Positions 31,407-41,464 of a stretch of DNA of 64,000 bases are shown piece by piece. Under the pieces are notes generated by a model, which did no database searches, was not told where the DNA came from, and worked only from the letters and a program-made list of their open reading frames with translations. Position numbers and translations under genes: made by a program. The DNA comes from Mesorhizobium huakuii (lineage in GTDB: Bacteria > Pseudomonadota > Alphaproteobacteria > Rhizobiales > Rhizobiaceae), in assembly GCF_030160235.1 (NCBI RefSeq), contig NZ_BSNY01000007.1:62001-126000 (forward strand), given 5' to 3'. How positions within the stretch are numbered: position 1 is the first letter of the stretch; the number at the start of each line of letters is the position of its first letter.

Positions 31407-32617
31407 CCGGCCTTCCTCTTCAAGAAGCCCTTGCCGAGACTAAACAGCGACTTCGATTTGGCTCCGGTCGCGACCGCCTCTTCCGGCAGGATGATCTTCT
31501 TCAGATCGTTGACGACATTGGCGTTGGGATCGATCTCGTGCAGCGGCACGCCGCGGTCGACCGCCTCGCGCACCAGCCGGTAGTTGTTGGCGATGCCGCC
31601 GACGAAATGCTCGCCAAGGATCTCCTGGACATCCGCCTGCTTGATGCCGTTGTCGAACATCTTCTGCTCGAAACGGTTGACGATGACGTTCGGCTTCACT
31701 TCCTTGCCGGCCGTCTCGTAGACCGCCTGGATCAGCCTTTGCGTGTGGCGCAGGCACGGCACCGTCATCTCGGCGACGATATAGAGCTTGTTGGAGCCAA
31801 GCAGCACGGTCTCCGTCCAGGGAAACCAGGTGCGCGGCATGTCGATGACGACATTGTCGAAATAGGCCGAGACGAGGTCCAGCATGCGCACCACGACATC
31901 GGTCTTGAACGAGCGCATCTCCGACGGATGCGTCGGCGCCGCCAGCACGCAAAGCCCGCTGGCATGCTTGGACAGCATCACGTCGAGCAATTGCCGGTCG
32001 AGGCGCTCGGGCTGGTTCTCGATCTCGGTGATGTCGAAACGCGGCTCGAGGTCGAGATATTCGGCACAGGCGCCCTGCTGGAAGTTGAGGTCGACCACGC
32101 AGGTCGAGGCGCCGCGCGTCACCGAGTGATGCAGCTGGAACGCGGTCTGCAGCGCCAGCGTCGTGGTGCCGACGCCGCCGGCGGCCGGCATGAAGGTGTA
32201 GATCTGCGACTCGGTGTTTTCCTCACGCCCCGGCCCCTGCAGGGCCCGCACCACCGAGCGCACCAGATCGGCCGTGGTGATCGGCTTGACCAGGAAGTCC
32301 GCGACCTTGAGCTGCACCAGGATGCGCACGGCGGCGGCGTTGAACTCCTGGGTGACCACGACCACCGGCGCCTTGCCCTCCAGACGGCGCATGATGCGCT
32401 GCAGCGACTCGACCTCCTCCAGTCTCGCCGCGTCCATGTCGACGATGATGGCGCCGAAGTCCGCTTCCTGGACCTCGCCGCGCAGTTCGGTGACATTCTT
32501 TTCCACCGTCGAGAGCTGGATGATCTCGGAGGCGGCGAATGCGGTCCGCGTGTCCTGCACGAAGGTCCTGTCCGTCGATACGAGCAGGATCTTCTTGGTC
32601 TTGATGCCGTTTGCCAT
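31403..32617 (-). CDS. cpaE: Tad pilus localisation protein CpaE/TadZ
   Basis: Protein of 404 residues. The first 125 or so form an atypical receiver-like domain (ILLVSTDRTFVQD; GAIIVDMDAARLEE), followed by a MinD/ParA-like ATPase domain. In the deviant Walker A the signature lysine is replaced: the motif reads AAGGVGTTTLAL. Such atypical motifs are known in TadZ proteins, which place the Tad machine at a pole. The last 25 residues are basic. The start is weakly supported by an AGG nine bases upstream. Confidence 0.9.
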   Translation of the reverse strand: MANGIKTKKILLVSTDRTFVQDTRTAFAASEIIQLSTVEKNVTELRGEVQEADFGAIIVDMDAARLEEVESLQRIMRRLEGKAPVVVVTQEFNAAAVRILVQLKVADFLVKPITTADLVRSVVRALQGPGREENTESQIYTFMPAAGGVGTTTLALQTAFQLHHSVTRGASTCVVDLNFQQGACAEYLDLEPRFDITEIENQPERLDRQLLDVMLSKHASGLCVLAAPTHPSEMRSFKTDVVVRMLDLVSAYFDNVVIDMPRTWFPWTETVLLGSNKLYIVAEMTVPCLRHTQRLIQAVYETAGKEVKPNVIVNRFEQKMFDNGIKQADVQEILGEHFVGGIANNYRLVREAVDRGVPLHEIDPNANVVNDLKKIILPEEAVATGAKSKSLFSLGKGFLKRKAG

Positions 32618-32652
32618 TTTTATCAGCCTGTGAGCGCGATCGCCCTTTGGGG

Positions 32653-32922
32653 TCAGTTGGCCGTGGTCGTCTGCGATGCCTTCGGAGCGGCGGCCTGATC
32701 CGGCGTGACCGGAACGGTATCGCCACGCTTGGCGGGCACGAGAAGCCTTGTGTTCTGGACGCCGTATTTCCAGGGATCGACCATCTGCATTACGGTGTTG
32801 GCGGCCTGGGCCTCGCCGGAGCCTGGCGTCACCCCTTCGCTGCGTATGTAATCGTCGCTGGTGCAGCCGCCGGCCAAACCGGCAAGAAGCAAGGCGACAC
32901 TCGATCTCAGGACCAGACGCAT
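32653..32922 (-). CDS. Small lipoprotein in the CpaD position of the Tad operon
   Basis: Lipoprotein of 89 residues: MRLVLRSSVALLLAGLAGGC with the acylated Cys at position 20, then a short polar chain ending in Ala/Pro/Thr-rich sequence. It lies between cpaC and cpaE where CpaD lipoproteins of about 200 residues are usually encoded, so it probably fills that slot, with only the N-terminal lipid anchor and a short conserved part (VMQMVDPWKYGVQNTRLL). The start is 4 bases after the cpaC stop. Whether it is a truncated CpaD or a distinct small family I cannot tell. Confidence 0.75.
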   Translation of the reverse strand: MRLVLRSSVALLLAGLAGGCTSDDYIRSEGVTPGSGEAQAANTVMQMVDPWKYGVQNTRLLVPAKRGDTVPVTPDQAAAPKASQTTTAN

Positions 32923-32926
32923 GGCT

Positions 32927-34372
32927 TCAGTCCTTCGGCAGGTCGAGGAAGTGCCCGACCGTGGTGGCGGGAGCGGTCCGTGCGGCGCTGCCATCGGCCA
33001 GCGCCAGCGCGCGGCCGGTGTCCGACGCCTTCACTTCCTCGGTGTTGTTGAGGAAATAGTCGACATTGCTGGCCGGTTGCGTACCGTCGGTCGGTTCGAC
33101 CATTTTCTTCGACGGATCGACCGGCTTGACCAGATAGGGCGTGACGATGATGACCAGATCGGTCTCGCGCCGCTGGTAGGATTTCGACGAGAACAGCGAT
33201 CCGAGCACCGGCATCTTGCCAAGGCCGGGAATGCGCGACGTGGTGATGTCGTTTTGCGACTGCAGCAGTCCCGCGATCATGAAGCTCTGGCCGTTCTTGA
33301 GGTCGACCGACGTCTTGGCGCGGCGTACGATGAAGCCCGGCACCGAAATGCTGCCGATATTGTAGGACGCCGACGCATCGATAGAGGAGACTTCCGGCGC
33401 GATGTCGAGGCTGACCAGACCGTCCTTGAGCACGGTCGGGGTAAAATCCAGGCTGACGCCGTATTTCTTGTAGCTGACGGAGATCTTGCCGTTGTCTTCG
33501 GAGACCGGGATCGGGAATTCGCCGCCGGCGAGGAAGCTCGCCGTTTCGCCGGAACGGGCAATGAGATTCGGTTCCGCCAGCCGGCGGGCAAGACCACGCT
33601 CTTCCAGTGCCTTGATGGCGATATCGATCGACACGCCGTTCGACAGCAGTCGGCCGATGATTTCACCGGTTCCCGCCGCCGGCACCGTGCCGGGGTCGAG
33701 CGAAACATCGCGCCCGCCGAAACCGTAGGCGAAATTGGCAGCGTATTTGGCGCCCAGATCCTGCCCCGCCTGACGGTTGATCTCGACGAAGCGGACGTTG
33801 AGCTGAACCTGTTGCGACGACGAGATGTTGACCGAGTTGATCACTTCCTCGGTGCCGGAAAAACGGGTGGCGATCTTGTTCGCCTTTTCGGCGGCGACCG
33901 CATCATCCGCCTCGCCCGACAGCACGACACGGCCATTGGCCGAGCCGACCTTGATCTTGGCATCCGGCACGCTGGCGCGGATGGTGCTGGCCAGCTGATC
34001 CGTGTCGAGCGTCACCTCGATGTCGACGGTACCGACGAGCTGCTTCTTCTCGTCGAACAGCGCAATGCCGGTGGTGCCGAGATTGTTGCCGAGCACATAA
34101 AAGGATTTGTCGGTCAGTGGATTGACGTTGGCGATCTCGGGATCGCCGATGACGATCTGGTAGAAGGCGGCACTCGTCACGATCGTCTTGGGCTTGCCCT
34201 TGGCGACCTTGATCGACGCATTCTTGGTCGCCGAGACATAGACGATGTCATTGTCCGCCTTGGCCACGCCGGGCAAGGCGAGCATTGCGCTCGCAACCAG
34301 CGCGGCAGCCATCGCCAGAGCACGCGCAAAGCGCGATCGATCCATCATTCGATATAGGGTACGCATCAACAT
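32927..34372 (-). CDS. cpaC: Tad pilus secretin CpaC/RcpA
   Basis: Outer-membrane secretin of 481 residues. A signal peptide (ALVASAMLALPGVAKA) is followed by an N-terminal domain, a BON-like segment (IRASVPDAKIKVGSANGRVVLSG) and the secretin core with VPGFIVRRAKTSVDLKNGQ and SFMIAGLLQ. It forms the channel through which the Flp pilus leaves the cell. I chose the ATG at 34372 (GGGACAGGG just upstream); ATG 34366 is two codons later. It lies 30 bases downstream of cpaB. Confidence 0.93.
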   Translation of the reverse strand: MLMRTLYRMMDRSRFARALAMAAALVASAMLALPGVAKADNDIVYVSATKNASIKVAKGKPKTIVTSAAFYQIVIGDPEIANVNPLTDKSFYVLGNNLGTTGIALFDEKKQLVGTVDIEVTLDTDQLASTIRASVPDAKIKVGSANGRVVLSGEADDAVAAEKANKIATRFSGTEEVINSVNISSSQQVQLNVRFVEINRQAGQDLGAKYAANFAYGFGGRDVSLDPGTVPAAGTGEIIGRLLSNGVSIDIAIKALEERGLARRLAEPNLIARSGETASFLAGGEFPIPVSEDNGKISVSYKKYGVSLDFTPTVLKDGLVSLDIAPEVSSIDASASYNIGSISVPGFIVRRAKTSVDLKNGQSFMIAGLLQSQNDITTSRIPGLGKMPVLGSLFSSKSYQRRETDLVIIVTPYLVKPVDPSKKMVEPTDGTQPASNVDYFLNNTEEVKASDTGRALALADGSAARTAPATTVGHFLDLPKD

Positions 34373-34402
34373 TGCCCTGTCCCGTCCGGTCCCCACCGGC
34401 CT

Positions 34403-35329
34403 TTACTTCTGGTCCCGCTCAGGAACCTGATATTCCTCGGCCTTCGTGCCGCGCGTCACGATGACCGTCTTGAATTTCGGCTTCTCCGGCTCCTTGGTCA
34501 TCGCATCGAACAGCGAGCCGGCCGCGGCCTGGGCCTTCGCCGCCACCGATCCGCCAAAGGACGAGATGGTGGTGACGCCGTTCTTGCCGTCGCCGCCTTC
34601 GCTGGCGGAGCGCAGCGACAGCGACAGCGTGCCGACGGTGCGGGCGAGCGCCACTTTCTGCGCGCCTTCGGTCGTCACTTCGATAGTCACCGAATTCGTG
34701 ATCTGCGGCGTCGTCTGGCGCTCGTCGGCACCCTGGCCGACGCTCAGCACCTTGGCGTCGGCAACGACGATTTCCGAGGTGATGGTCGAACCGGCCGCGC
34801 CTTGCGCGTTCTTGGCGACCTCCTGGATTTCGCCGGCATCGCGCGTCAGCACGACATCGACGCGGTCGCCCGGCGTGACGAAGCCGCCGACACCGGCGAT
34901 CTCGTCGGTACGGATGGTCACCGCCCGCATTCCGGGCGTCAGCATGTTGGAGAGCGTCGCGCGGCCGTTCGGCCCCGACAGCTTGGTCAGCAGCACCGGT
35001 TCGTTGACCTCGATCGGCGACAGCACGATGCGATTGCCCTCGCCGAGCAATCCATCGATGGTGGCAAAGGCGCCTTGCGGCAGGGAATCCTGCGGCCACG
35101 GGATTTCGATCAGCTTGGCGCGGTCGAGTTCCTGGCCGTAGCGCAACGGCGCGTTCGCCACCACGATGGTCTTGAACTCGATCCTGGGCGGTGCCGGAGC
35201 GGCGATCGAAGCCGTCTTCTCCTCGGCAGCGGGCTTGGCCTGGCTCTTGACCCAGAAATCCGCGGCAAAGATCGAGATCGCACCGAAAACGGCGGCGATG
35301 CCGATCATCGTTATGGCCTTGCCCCTCAC
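34403..35329 (-). CDS. cpaB: Tad pilus assembly protein CpaB/RcpC
   Basis: Protein of 308 residues with an N-terminal membrane anchor (AITMIGIAAVFGAISIFAADFWV) and a periplasmic SAF-type domain (TIVVANAPLRYGQELDRAKL), followed by the RcpC region with VTIRTDEIAGVGGFVTPGDRVDVVL. RcpC/CpaB proteins work with the secretin during pilus export. It is the first gene of the visible Tad operon; parE is divergent 230 bases away. No Flp pilin or prepilin peptidase gene lies beside it. Confidence 0.93.
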   Translation of the reverse strand: MRGKAITMIGIAAVFGAISIFAADFWVKSQAKPAAEEKTASIAAPAPPRIEFKTIVVANAPLRYGQELDRAKLIEIPWPQDSLPQGAFATIDGLLGEGNRIVLSPIEVNEPVLLTKLSGPNGRATLSNMLTPGMRAVTIRTDEIAGVGGFVTPGDRVDVVLTRDAGEIQEVAKNAQGAAGSTITSEIVVADAKVLSVGQGADERQTTPQITNSVTIEVTTEGAQKVALARTVGTLSLSLRSASEGGDGKNGVTTISSFGGSVAAKAQAAAGSLFDAMTKEPEKPKFKTVIVTRGTKAEEYQVPERDQK

Positions 35330-35558
35330 GCCGAAAACCCCTGATGCCCGTCGTTTCTTTTTATGTTGGGCTCACGCTAGGCCGCTTTGTTAAAGAATCA
35401 GGAATGTAGAACGGTGGTATTGGACCTATTTCCGCCCGCTTGGTTATCGAATGGTTTTAGGATAAGACGGGTCAAATCCCCGAACGTAACAGGAACCTCC
35501 GTCGCTTGGCGCTGAAAAGCGTGGCAGTATCGACGGGTGATTCGCAGCATCGGACCCT

Positions 35559-37625
35559 ATGGCAGGCATGGACGACAACAACGATCTCTTCGGCAATATG
35601 GACAAGCAGCCGCAGCCCGTTCGCACACCGGCGCGCCCGGCGGACCCGCTTGTGCAGGCAGCGGCCAAGCGTCCGGCCGCGACCAAGGATGGCAGCGAGG
35701 GCTATAGCGCCGCCGACATCGAGGTGCTCGAGGGCCTGGAGCCGGTGCGCCGCCGGCCAGGCATGTATATTGGCGGCACCGACGACAAGGCGATGCACCA
35801 TCTGTTCGCCGAGGTCATCGACAATTCGATGGACGAGGCGGTTGCCGGCCATGCCACCTTCATCGATGTCGAGCTTTCGGCCGATGGGTTCCTGACCGTT
35901 ACCGACAATGGCCGCGGCATCCCGGTCGATCCGCATCCGAAATTCAAGAAGCCGGCGCTCGAAGTCATCATGACGACGCTGCATTCGGGCGGCAAATTCG
36001 ACTCCAAGGTCTACGAGACCTCCGGCGGCCTGCACGGCGTCGGCGTTTCCGTGGTCAACGCGCTGTCGGATCATCTCGAGGTCGAGGTTGCGCGTGGCCG
36101 CCAGCTCTACCGCCAGCGCTTTTCGCGCGGCATTCCGGTAAGCGGCCTGGAGCAGCTTGGCGAGGTCCACAACCGGCGCGGAACGAAAATCCGCTTCCAT
36201 CCCGACGAGCAGATCTTCGGCAAGGGCGCGGCCTTCGAACCGGCGCGCCTCTACCGCATGACGCGCTCGAAAGCCTATCTGTTCGGCGGCGTGGAAATCC
36301 GCTGGACCTGCGATCCTTCGCTGATCAAGGAAAAGGACCAGACGCCGGCCAAGGCGGAGTTTCATTTCCCTGGCGGCCTGAAGGACTATCTCAAGGCGTC
36401 GCTCGGCGACGACTTTCAGGTCACCCGCGAAATCTTTGCGGGGAAAAGCGAAAAGCAAGGCGGCCATGGCTCGCTCGAATGGGCGGTGACGTGGTTCGGC
36501 GGCGACGGCTTCATCAATTCCTACTGCAACACAATCCCGACCGGCGAAGGCGGCACCCACGAGGCCGGCTTCCGCAACGTGCTGACCAGGGGCTTGCGCG
36601 CTTATGCCGATCTCGTCGGCAACAAGCGCGCCTCGATCGTCACCTCGGAAGATGTCATGATCTCGGCGGCCGGCATGCTGTCCGTGTTCATCCGCGAGCC
36701 CGAATTCGTCGGCCAGACCAAGGACAGGCTGGCGACGATCGAGGCAATCCGCATTGTCGAGACGGCGATCCGCGATCCGTTCGACCATTGGCTGGCGGAC
36801 AATCCGCAGGAAGCCTCGAAGCTGCTGGAGTGGGTGATCGCGCGCGCCGACGAGCGGGTGCGCCGGCGCCAGGAAAAAGAAGTGTCGCGCAAGAGCGCGG
36901 TGCGCAAATTGCGCCTGCCGGGCAAGCTTGCCGATTGCACGCAGAATGCCGCTGCCGGTGCCGAACTGTTCATCGTCGAAGGTGACTCCGCCGGCGGTTC
37001 GGCCAAGCAGGCGCGCGACCGCGCCAGCCAGGCAGTGCTGCCATTGCGCGGAAAAATCCTCAACGTCGCCAGCGCCGGCAATGACAAGCTGGCCGCCAAC
37101 CAGCAGATATCGGACTTGATCCAGGCGCTCGGCTGCGGCACGCGATCAAAGTACCGCGACGAGGATTTGCGCTATGACCGCGTGATCATCATGACCGACG
37201 CCGACGTCGACGGCGCCCATATCGCCTCGCTGCTGATCACCTTCTTCTACCAGGAGATGCCGGCGCTGGTGCGCGGCGGCCATCTCTATCTGGCGGTGCC
37301 GCCGCTTTACTCGATCCGGCAAGGCGGCAAGGTTGCGTACGCCCGCGACGATGCGCACAAGGACGAGCTCTTGCGCACCGAATTCACCGGACGCGGCAAG
37401 GTCGAGCTTGGCCGCTTCAAGGGCCTGGGCGAGATGATGGCCTCCCAGCTCAAGGAGACCACGATGGACCCGAGAAAGCGCACGCTTCTGCGGGTCGACG
37501 TGATCGACGCCGAGGCAGCGACCAAGGACGCGGTCGACGCGCTGATGGGCACCAAGCCGGAAGCCCGCTTCCGCTTCATCCAGGAACGTGCCGAATTCGC
37601 CGAGACGGAAGTGCTGGATATCTAG
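35559..37625 (+). CDS. parE: DNA topoisomerase IV subunit B
   Basis: ATPase subunit of topoisomerase IV, 688 residues, which with ParC decatenates replicated chromosomes. It has the GHKL ATP site ([38 protein letters not shown]), the transducer domain, and the TOPRIM domain with [16 protein letters not shown] and [14 protein letters not shown]. An N-terminal extension of about 45 polar residues precedes the core. The start may be 35559 or the ATG at 35568. It is divergent from the Tad operon. Confidence 0.95.
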   Translation: MAGMDDNNDLFGNMDKQPQPVRTPARPADPLVQAAAKRPAATKDGSEGYSAADIEVLEGLEPVRRRPGMYIGGTDDKAMHHLFAEVIDNSMDEAVAGHATFIDVELSADGFLTVTDNGRGIPVDPHPKFKKPALEVIMTTLHSGGKFDSKVYETSGGLHGVGVSVVNALSDHLEVEVARGRQLYRQRFSRGIPVSGLEQLGEVHNRRGTKIRFHPDEQIFGKGAAFEPARLYRMTRSKAYLFGGVEIRWTCDPSLIKEKDQTPAKAEFHFPGGLKDYLKASLGDDFQVTREIFAGKSEKQGGHGSLEWAVTWFGGDGFINSYCNTIPTGEGGTHEAGFRNVLTRGLRAYADLVGNKRASIVTSEDVMISAAGMLSVFIREPEFVGQTKDRLATIEAIRIVETAIRDPFDHWLADNPQEASKLLEWVIARADERVRRRQEKEVSRKSAVRKLRLPGKLADCTQNAAAGAELFIVEGDSAGGSAKQARDRASQAVLPLRGKILNVASAGNDKLAANQQISDLIQALGCGTRSKYRDEDLRYDRVIIMTDADVDGAHIASLLITFFYQEMPALVRGGHLYLAVPPLYSIRQGGKVAYARDDAHKDELLRTEFTGRGKVELGRFKGLGEMMASQLKETTMDPRKRTLLRVDVIDAEAATKDAVDALMGTKPEARFRFIQERAEFAETEVLDI

Positions 37626-37669
37626 CCGCTGGCCAGTTTAGCTTGCGCTTCCGAGAAGGAGACCGGCAC

Positions 37670-39736
37670 GTGACCTGGGCACGGCTGAAAGCCTATTTCG
37701 AGACGAGCCTGGCCGGGTTGACGCAGCCGACGCGCTCGGACTGGATTTTCGCCCTGCGCACCGTTTCGGCCGGCCTGATCGCGCTGCTCGCCGCCTACGC
37801 CCTCAAGCTCGATCACCCGCAATGGGCGATGATGACGGTGTTCATCGTCGCCCAGCCGGTCGCGGGCATGGTGCTGGCGAAAGGCTTCTACCGCTTGCTC
37901 GGCACGCTGGCCGGCGGGCTGGCGGCGATCGGCATCACCACGGTCTTCGGCACCAACCCATGGGTTCTGGTGACGGTGCTCGCCGTCTGGATCGGCATCT
38001 GCACCTTCGTTTCCTCGCTGCTGCGCAATCCCGAAGCCTATGGTGCGGCACTTGCCGGCTACACGGCGATGATCATCGGCCTGCCTGCCTTCGGACAGCC
38101 GCATCTGGTCGTCGATCTCGCTGTCGCCCGTTGCGCGGAAATCGTGCTTGGCATCGTCTGCGCCGGCGTGACCAGCCGGCTGATTCTGCCGAAACTGGCC
38201 AGCGATGCCATCATCTCGCGGCTGAAACGCTGCATTCTCGACCTTGCCACCTATGCCGCGGGTGCCTTCTCGGGCGGTGATACAGCGACACTTTCCGCAC
38301 TGCATCGCAAACTCGTCGCGGACACCCAGACACTCGGCGAAATGCGTGCCTATGCCAGGCTGGAAGCGCCGAGCTTCGCGCCGCGTGCCCACCCGGTGCG
38401 GCGCACCATCGGACAATTGCTCTCGGCCCTGTCGGCGGCACGCGCGCTGCATTCGCACGCCGCTCCGAAGAACGCCGCCCTCATCCCGGTGCGATCGGAA
38501 TTGCAGGCCCTTGTCGGCGAATTGGCGGCTAAGCCCGGCGCACTGGACGATACGACCCCTTGGGTGGAACAGCTCGACGCGATCTCGGCCAAGGCCCGGC
38601 AACTGCCCGATGCCTCAGTCGACCAGGGTGACGACAGGGTCGGCACCATCACCCGCCTTACCATCGCAGCCGATTTCGCCGAGGCGCTGAAGCAGGTGCT
38701 GCGCGGGCTCGATGCCTTGCGCGCGCCGGTCACACGCACCGGCCGCGCCAGCAGGCAGCCTGCGCTGGTGGTGCACCGCGACTACCCCGGCGCATCGCGC
38801 AATGCCGTGCGTGCTGCCCTTGCCACCTTGCTGGTCGCGGCCTTCTGGCTGACGACGAAATGGTCCGAGGCGGCTGGCACGGTCATACTCGTTGCCGTCG
38901 TATCCAGCCTTTTCGCAGCTCGTCCCGATCCCGTGCAGGTATCCTGGGGATTCTTCAAGGGAACGCTGCTGGCCTTGCCCTTTGCCTTCCTCGTCGGCCA
39001 GATCGCATTGCCTGCCCTGCCCGGCTTCGGCTGGTTCGTCCTGTTTGTCGTGCCGATCCTGGTGCCGACGGCGCTGGGCATGGCCAATCCGCGCTATGTC
39101 GGCATAGCCACGGCCTTCGCCATCAACTTCCTCGCGTTCCTCAGCCCGCATCAGGCGATGACCTACGATCCTGGCCCGTTCTTCGCCGGCTCGGCGTCCG
39201 TGCTGGTTGGCATCCTGCTGGCGATCGGCGTCTTCATTGTCGTGCTGCCCGCCGATCCCTGGCTCGCGGCGAACCGGATCGTGCGGGCCATGCGCGAGGA
39301 TTTGGCACGGCTTTGCCTGCACGAGCGCGTGCCGAGGCGTTCGGCCTTCGAAAGCCTCGCCTATGACCGCATCAACCAGTTGATGCCGCTGGTGCAGAAC
39401 TCCGGCAGGAAGGGCGAGGCGGTGTTGGGCGGCGGCGTCGCCGCCGTCACGGTGGGCCTGGAGATCCTGCGGCTGCGCGGCGCGAGCCAAAACCACGCCA
39501 TCCCGTCCGAAACCACGGCTTCGATCGCCAATTTCCTGAGAGGGCTGGCGCGCGAACTGCTGTTCCGCGCCCCCGGCGATCCGCGGACAGCGACCGTCGC
39601 TGTCGCCCGACAGTATGCGGCTGGTATCGCCCAGCGGAATGTCACCGGCGACATGCTGCAGATCGCGGCATCCCTGCGCATCATTGCCGCCGCGATGGAG
39701 GATTTTCCGGACTTCTTCGCAAAAGACCCAGGCTAG
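37670..39736 (+). CDS. FUSC family inner-membrane transporter
   Basis: Membrane protein of 688 residues in two similar halves. Each half has a cluster of about six helices (roughly residues 25-165 and 385-530) followed by a long cytoplasmic stretch. HPQWAMMTVFIVAQP and WSEAAGTVILVAVVSS at the start of the two clusters match the FUSC/AaeB type, a family that exports aromatic acids or fusaric acid; the substrate here is unknown. I chose the GTG at 37670 because AAGGAG at 37655-37660 is well placed; a TTG at 37643 is possible. Its stop overlaps the convergent DUF2336 gene by 4 bases. Confidence 0.85.
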   Translation: MTWARLKAYFETSLAGLTQPTRSDWIFALRTVSAGLIALLAAYALKLDHPQWAMMTVFIVAQPVAGMVLAKGFYRLLGTLAGGLAAIGITTVFGTNPWVLVTVLAVWIGICTFVSSLLRNPEAYGAALAGYTAMIIGLPAFGQPHLVVDLAVARCAEIVLGIVCAGVTSRLILPKLASDAIISRLKRCILDLATYAAGAFSGGDTATLSALHRKLVADTQTLGEMRAYARLEAPSFAPRAHPVRRTIGQLLSALSAARALHSHAAPKNAALIPVRSELQALVGELAAKPGALDDTTPWVEQLDAISAKARQLPDASVDQGDDRVGTITRLTIAADFAEALKQVLRGLDALRAPVTRTGRASRQPALVVHRDYPGASRNAVRAALATLLVAAFWLTTKWSEAAGTVILVAVVSSLFAARPDPVQVSWGFFKGTLLALPFAFLVGQIALPALPGFGWFVLFVVPILVPTALGMANPRYVGIATAFAINFLAFLSPHQAMTYDPGPFFAGSASVLVGILLAIGVFIVVLPADPWLAANRIVRAMREDLARLCLHERVPRRSAFESLAYDRINQLMPLVQNSGRKGEAVLGGGVAAVTVGLEILRLRGASQNHAIPSETTASIANFLRGLARELLFRAPGDPRTATVAVARQYAAGIAQRNVTGDMLQIAASLRIIAAAMEDFPDFFAKDPG

Positions 39737-40857
39737 GCCGCCGCGATCGCCAGCGCATGGCCGCGTGCGTTTTCGCGCAGCGCGTCGAGATGGATCGACT
39801 TGACTAGGGCCGCGAGATCGCCTTCCGCGGATTGCCCGCCCAACTCCTTGAGCATCAGCCAGCTGACTTCCTGCACGCCGGCGACGCGCTTGCCATTGGC
39901 GACCTCCCGCCAGATTTTCAAGGCACGCAGGATGATCGCATGCGTTGCCACGGCCAGGCCCGCGCTGCGGAACAATGCCTGCAGGGCCACGTCGTGGCCG
40001 CCGGCCAGCAGCGCCCTCACCCGCGGCTCGGATTGCTGGCCGAGTGCCACCAGCGTGGAGCCGAAGAAATCGACCTTGCCATGCGCGATGGTGCGGATGA
40101 GGAAGCTCGCGGTGAGATCGCCGCGCAGCCTGAGATGTTCGATCAGCGCGGCATGTTCTTCCTGGCGCGTGCCCTCGATCAGTGTCACCGATGCCTTGAC
40201 GCAGGCGTCCCGCAGGACGCGATCGGCCCTCGCGGCGCCCATCAATGCCATCACCAGCGGCGATGTCTTCAATGTCTCGCCGAGCTTGATCAGCAGCATG
40301 TGCCGGCAGTCGGCCGGAAGCCTGACATCTGATATCAGCGCCTCGCGCACCTGCGGCAGATGCCCATGGCGTTCGGCCATGCGGCGGAAGCTCAGCGAAG
40401 CGATGTCGGCGCCGCTATTGGCAAGCAGCACCGCGCAGGCTTCCGCCTCGCCGATCTCGGCGATCGCCGCCGACAGCGCCATCGAAACGACAGGACGGTC
40501 GGCGATCAGCTTCTGCGTCGCCTTCTGGCTCGCCGCCACGCGATTGATCAGATCGGCGTCGGTGAGCAGCGGCGAACGCGCCAGCACCACGCCGGCGACT
40601 TCCGGCTGGTCGGACGCCAGCGCACTGATGATCTGCAGCGGCGCGTGGTGGCTCATCGAGAGCGCCTCGGCCATCGCCAGCCGCACCTTCGACGAGGCAT
40701 CGTCGAGCAGCAGCGTCAGCGCCGCTTCCGCCGCGCAGCGATCCTCGAACGGCAATTCGGAATTGACATAGGCCCGGGCCAGCGCATTGGCCGCGGCGGC
40801 GCGCTCGGACACTCTTGCCGTGTAGATCCATTTCAGGAAATGCGAAACAACAACCAT
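39733..40857 (-). CDS. DUF2336 domain protein
   Basis: Protein of 374 residues, all-helical, HEAT-like: repeated blocks such as DRCAAEAALTLLLDDASSKVRLAMAEAL and QPEVAGVVLARSPLLTDADLI. This pattern matches DUF2336, found mainly in alphaproteobacteria and of unknown function. There is no signal peptide or membrane segment. The start at 40857 (MVVVSHFLKW) begins the conserved part. It is convergent with the FUSC gene and divergent from the MaoC gene. Confidence 0.8.
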   Translation of the reverse strand: MVVVSHFLKWIYTARVSERAAAANALARAYVNSELPFEDRCAAEAALTLLLDDASSKVRLAMAEALSMSHHAPLQIISALASDQPEVAGVVLARSPLLTDADLINRVAASQKATQKLIADRPVVSMALSAAIAEIGEAEACAVLLANSGADIASLSFRRMAERHGHLPQVREALISDVRLPADCRHMLLIKLGETLKTSPLVMALMGAARADRVLRDACVKASVTLIEGTRQEEHAALIEHLRLRGDLTASFLIRTIAHGKVDFFGSTLVALGQQSEPRVRALLAGGHDVALQALFRSAGLAVATHAIILRALKIWREVANGKRVAGVQEVSWLMLKELGGQSAEGDLAALVKSIHLDALRENARGHALAIAAA

Positions 40858-41011
40858 GCCCGTCTGCTTACGCCCCATGCCGGAAGGTTTCCGGCCCCGC
40901 TGGAGACGGTAGGCAGAAATGGTTTACGAACGGTTCACCATGTTCATTAACTGGCTTGCGAGCCCTGGATGCAGCGCTTATCAACCGTCAATCAGCGCAG
41001 GAGACTGAAAA

Positions 41012-41464
41012 ATGGCCGGCTTATACCTTGAGGAGTTCGTCGTCGGCCACGTCTTCCAGCACACGCTTCGCAAGACCGTCACCGAGAGCGACAACATGCT
41101 GTTTTCGGTGATGACGCTGAACCCGCAGCCGCTGCATATCGATTTCGATTTCGCCGCCAGGAGCGAATGGGGCAAGCCGCTGGTCAACTCGCTCTTCACG
41201 CTCGGCCTGATGATCGGCATTTCGGTCAACGACATCACGGTCGGCACGACGGTCGCCAATCTCGGCATGAAGGAAACCACCTTTCCGCATCCGGTCTTCC
41301 ACGGCGACACCATCCGCGTCGAGACCACTGTCATCTCGGTGCGGGAATCGAAATCCAAGCCGGATCGCGGCATCGTCGAATTCGAACACCGCGCCTACAA
41401 CCAGCATGGCGACCTGGTCGCCAAGTGCACCAGGCAAGCGATGATGCTGAAGAAGGCCGCCTGA
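41012..41464 (+). CDS. MaoC-like hot-dog dehydratase
   Basis: Protein of 150 residues with a single hot-dog fold of the MaoC type: the catalytic region is NPQPLHIDFDFAARSEWGKPLVNS, where the hydratase motif Asp/His would act on an enoyl-CoA, followed by GDTIRVETTVISVRES. It is half the length of the two-domain mesaconyl-CoA hydratases. Its stop overlaps the next ATG by one base (TGATG), which ties it to the CitE-like lyase; together they may handle a branched or C4-C5 acyl-CoA. Confidence 0.85.
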   Translation: MAGLYLEEFVVGHVFQHTLRKTVTESDNMLFSVMTLNPQPLHIDFDFAARSEWGKPLVNSLFTLGLMIGISVNDITVGTTVANLGMKETTFPHPVFHGDTIRVETTVISVRESKSKPDRGIVEFEHRAYNQHGDLVAKCTRQAMMLKKAA

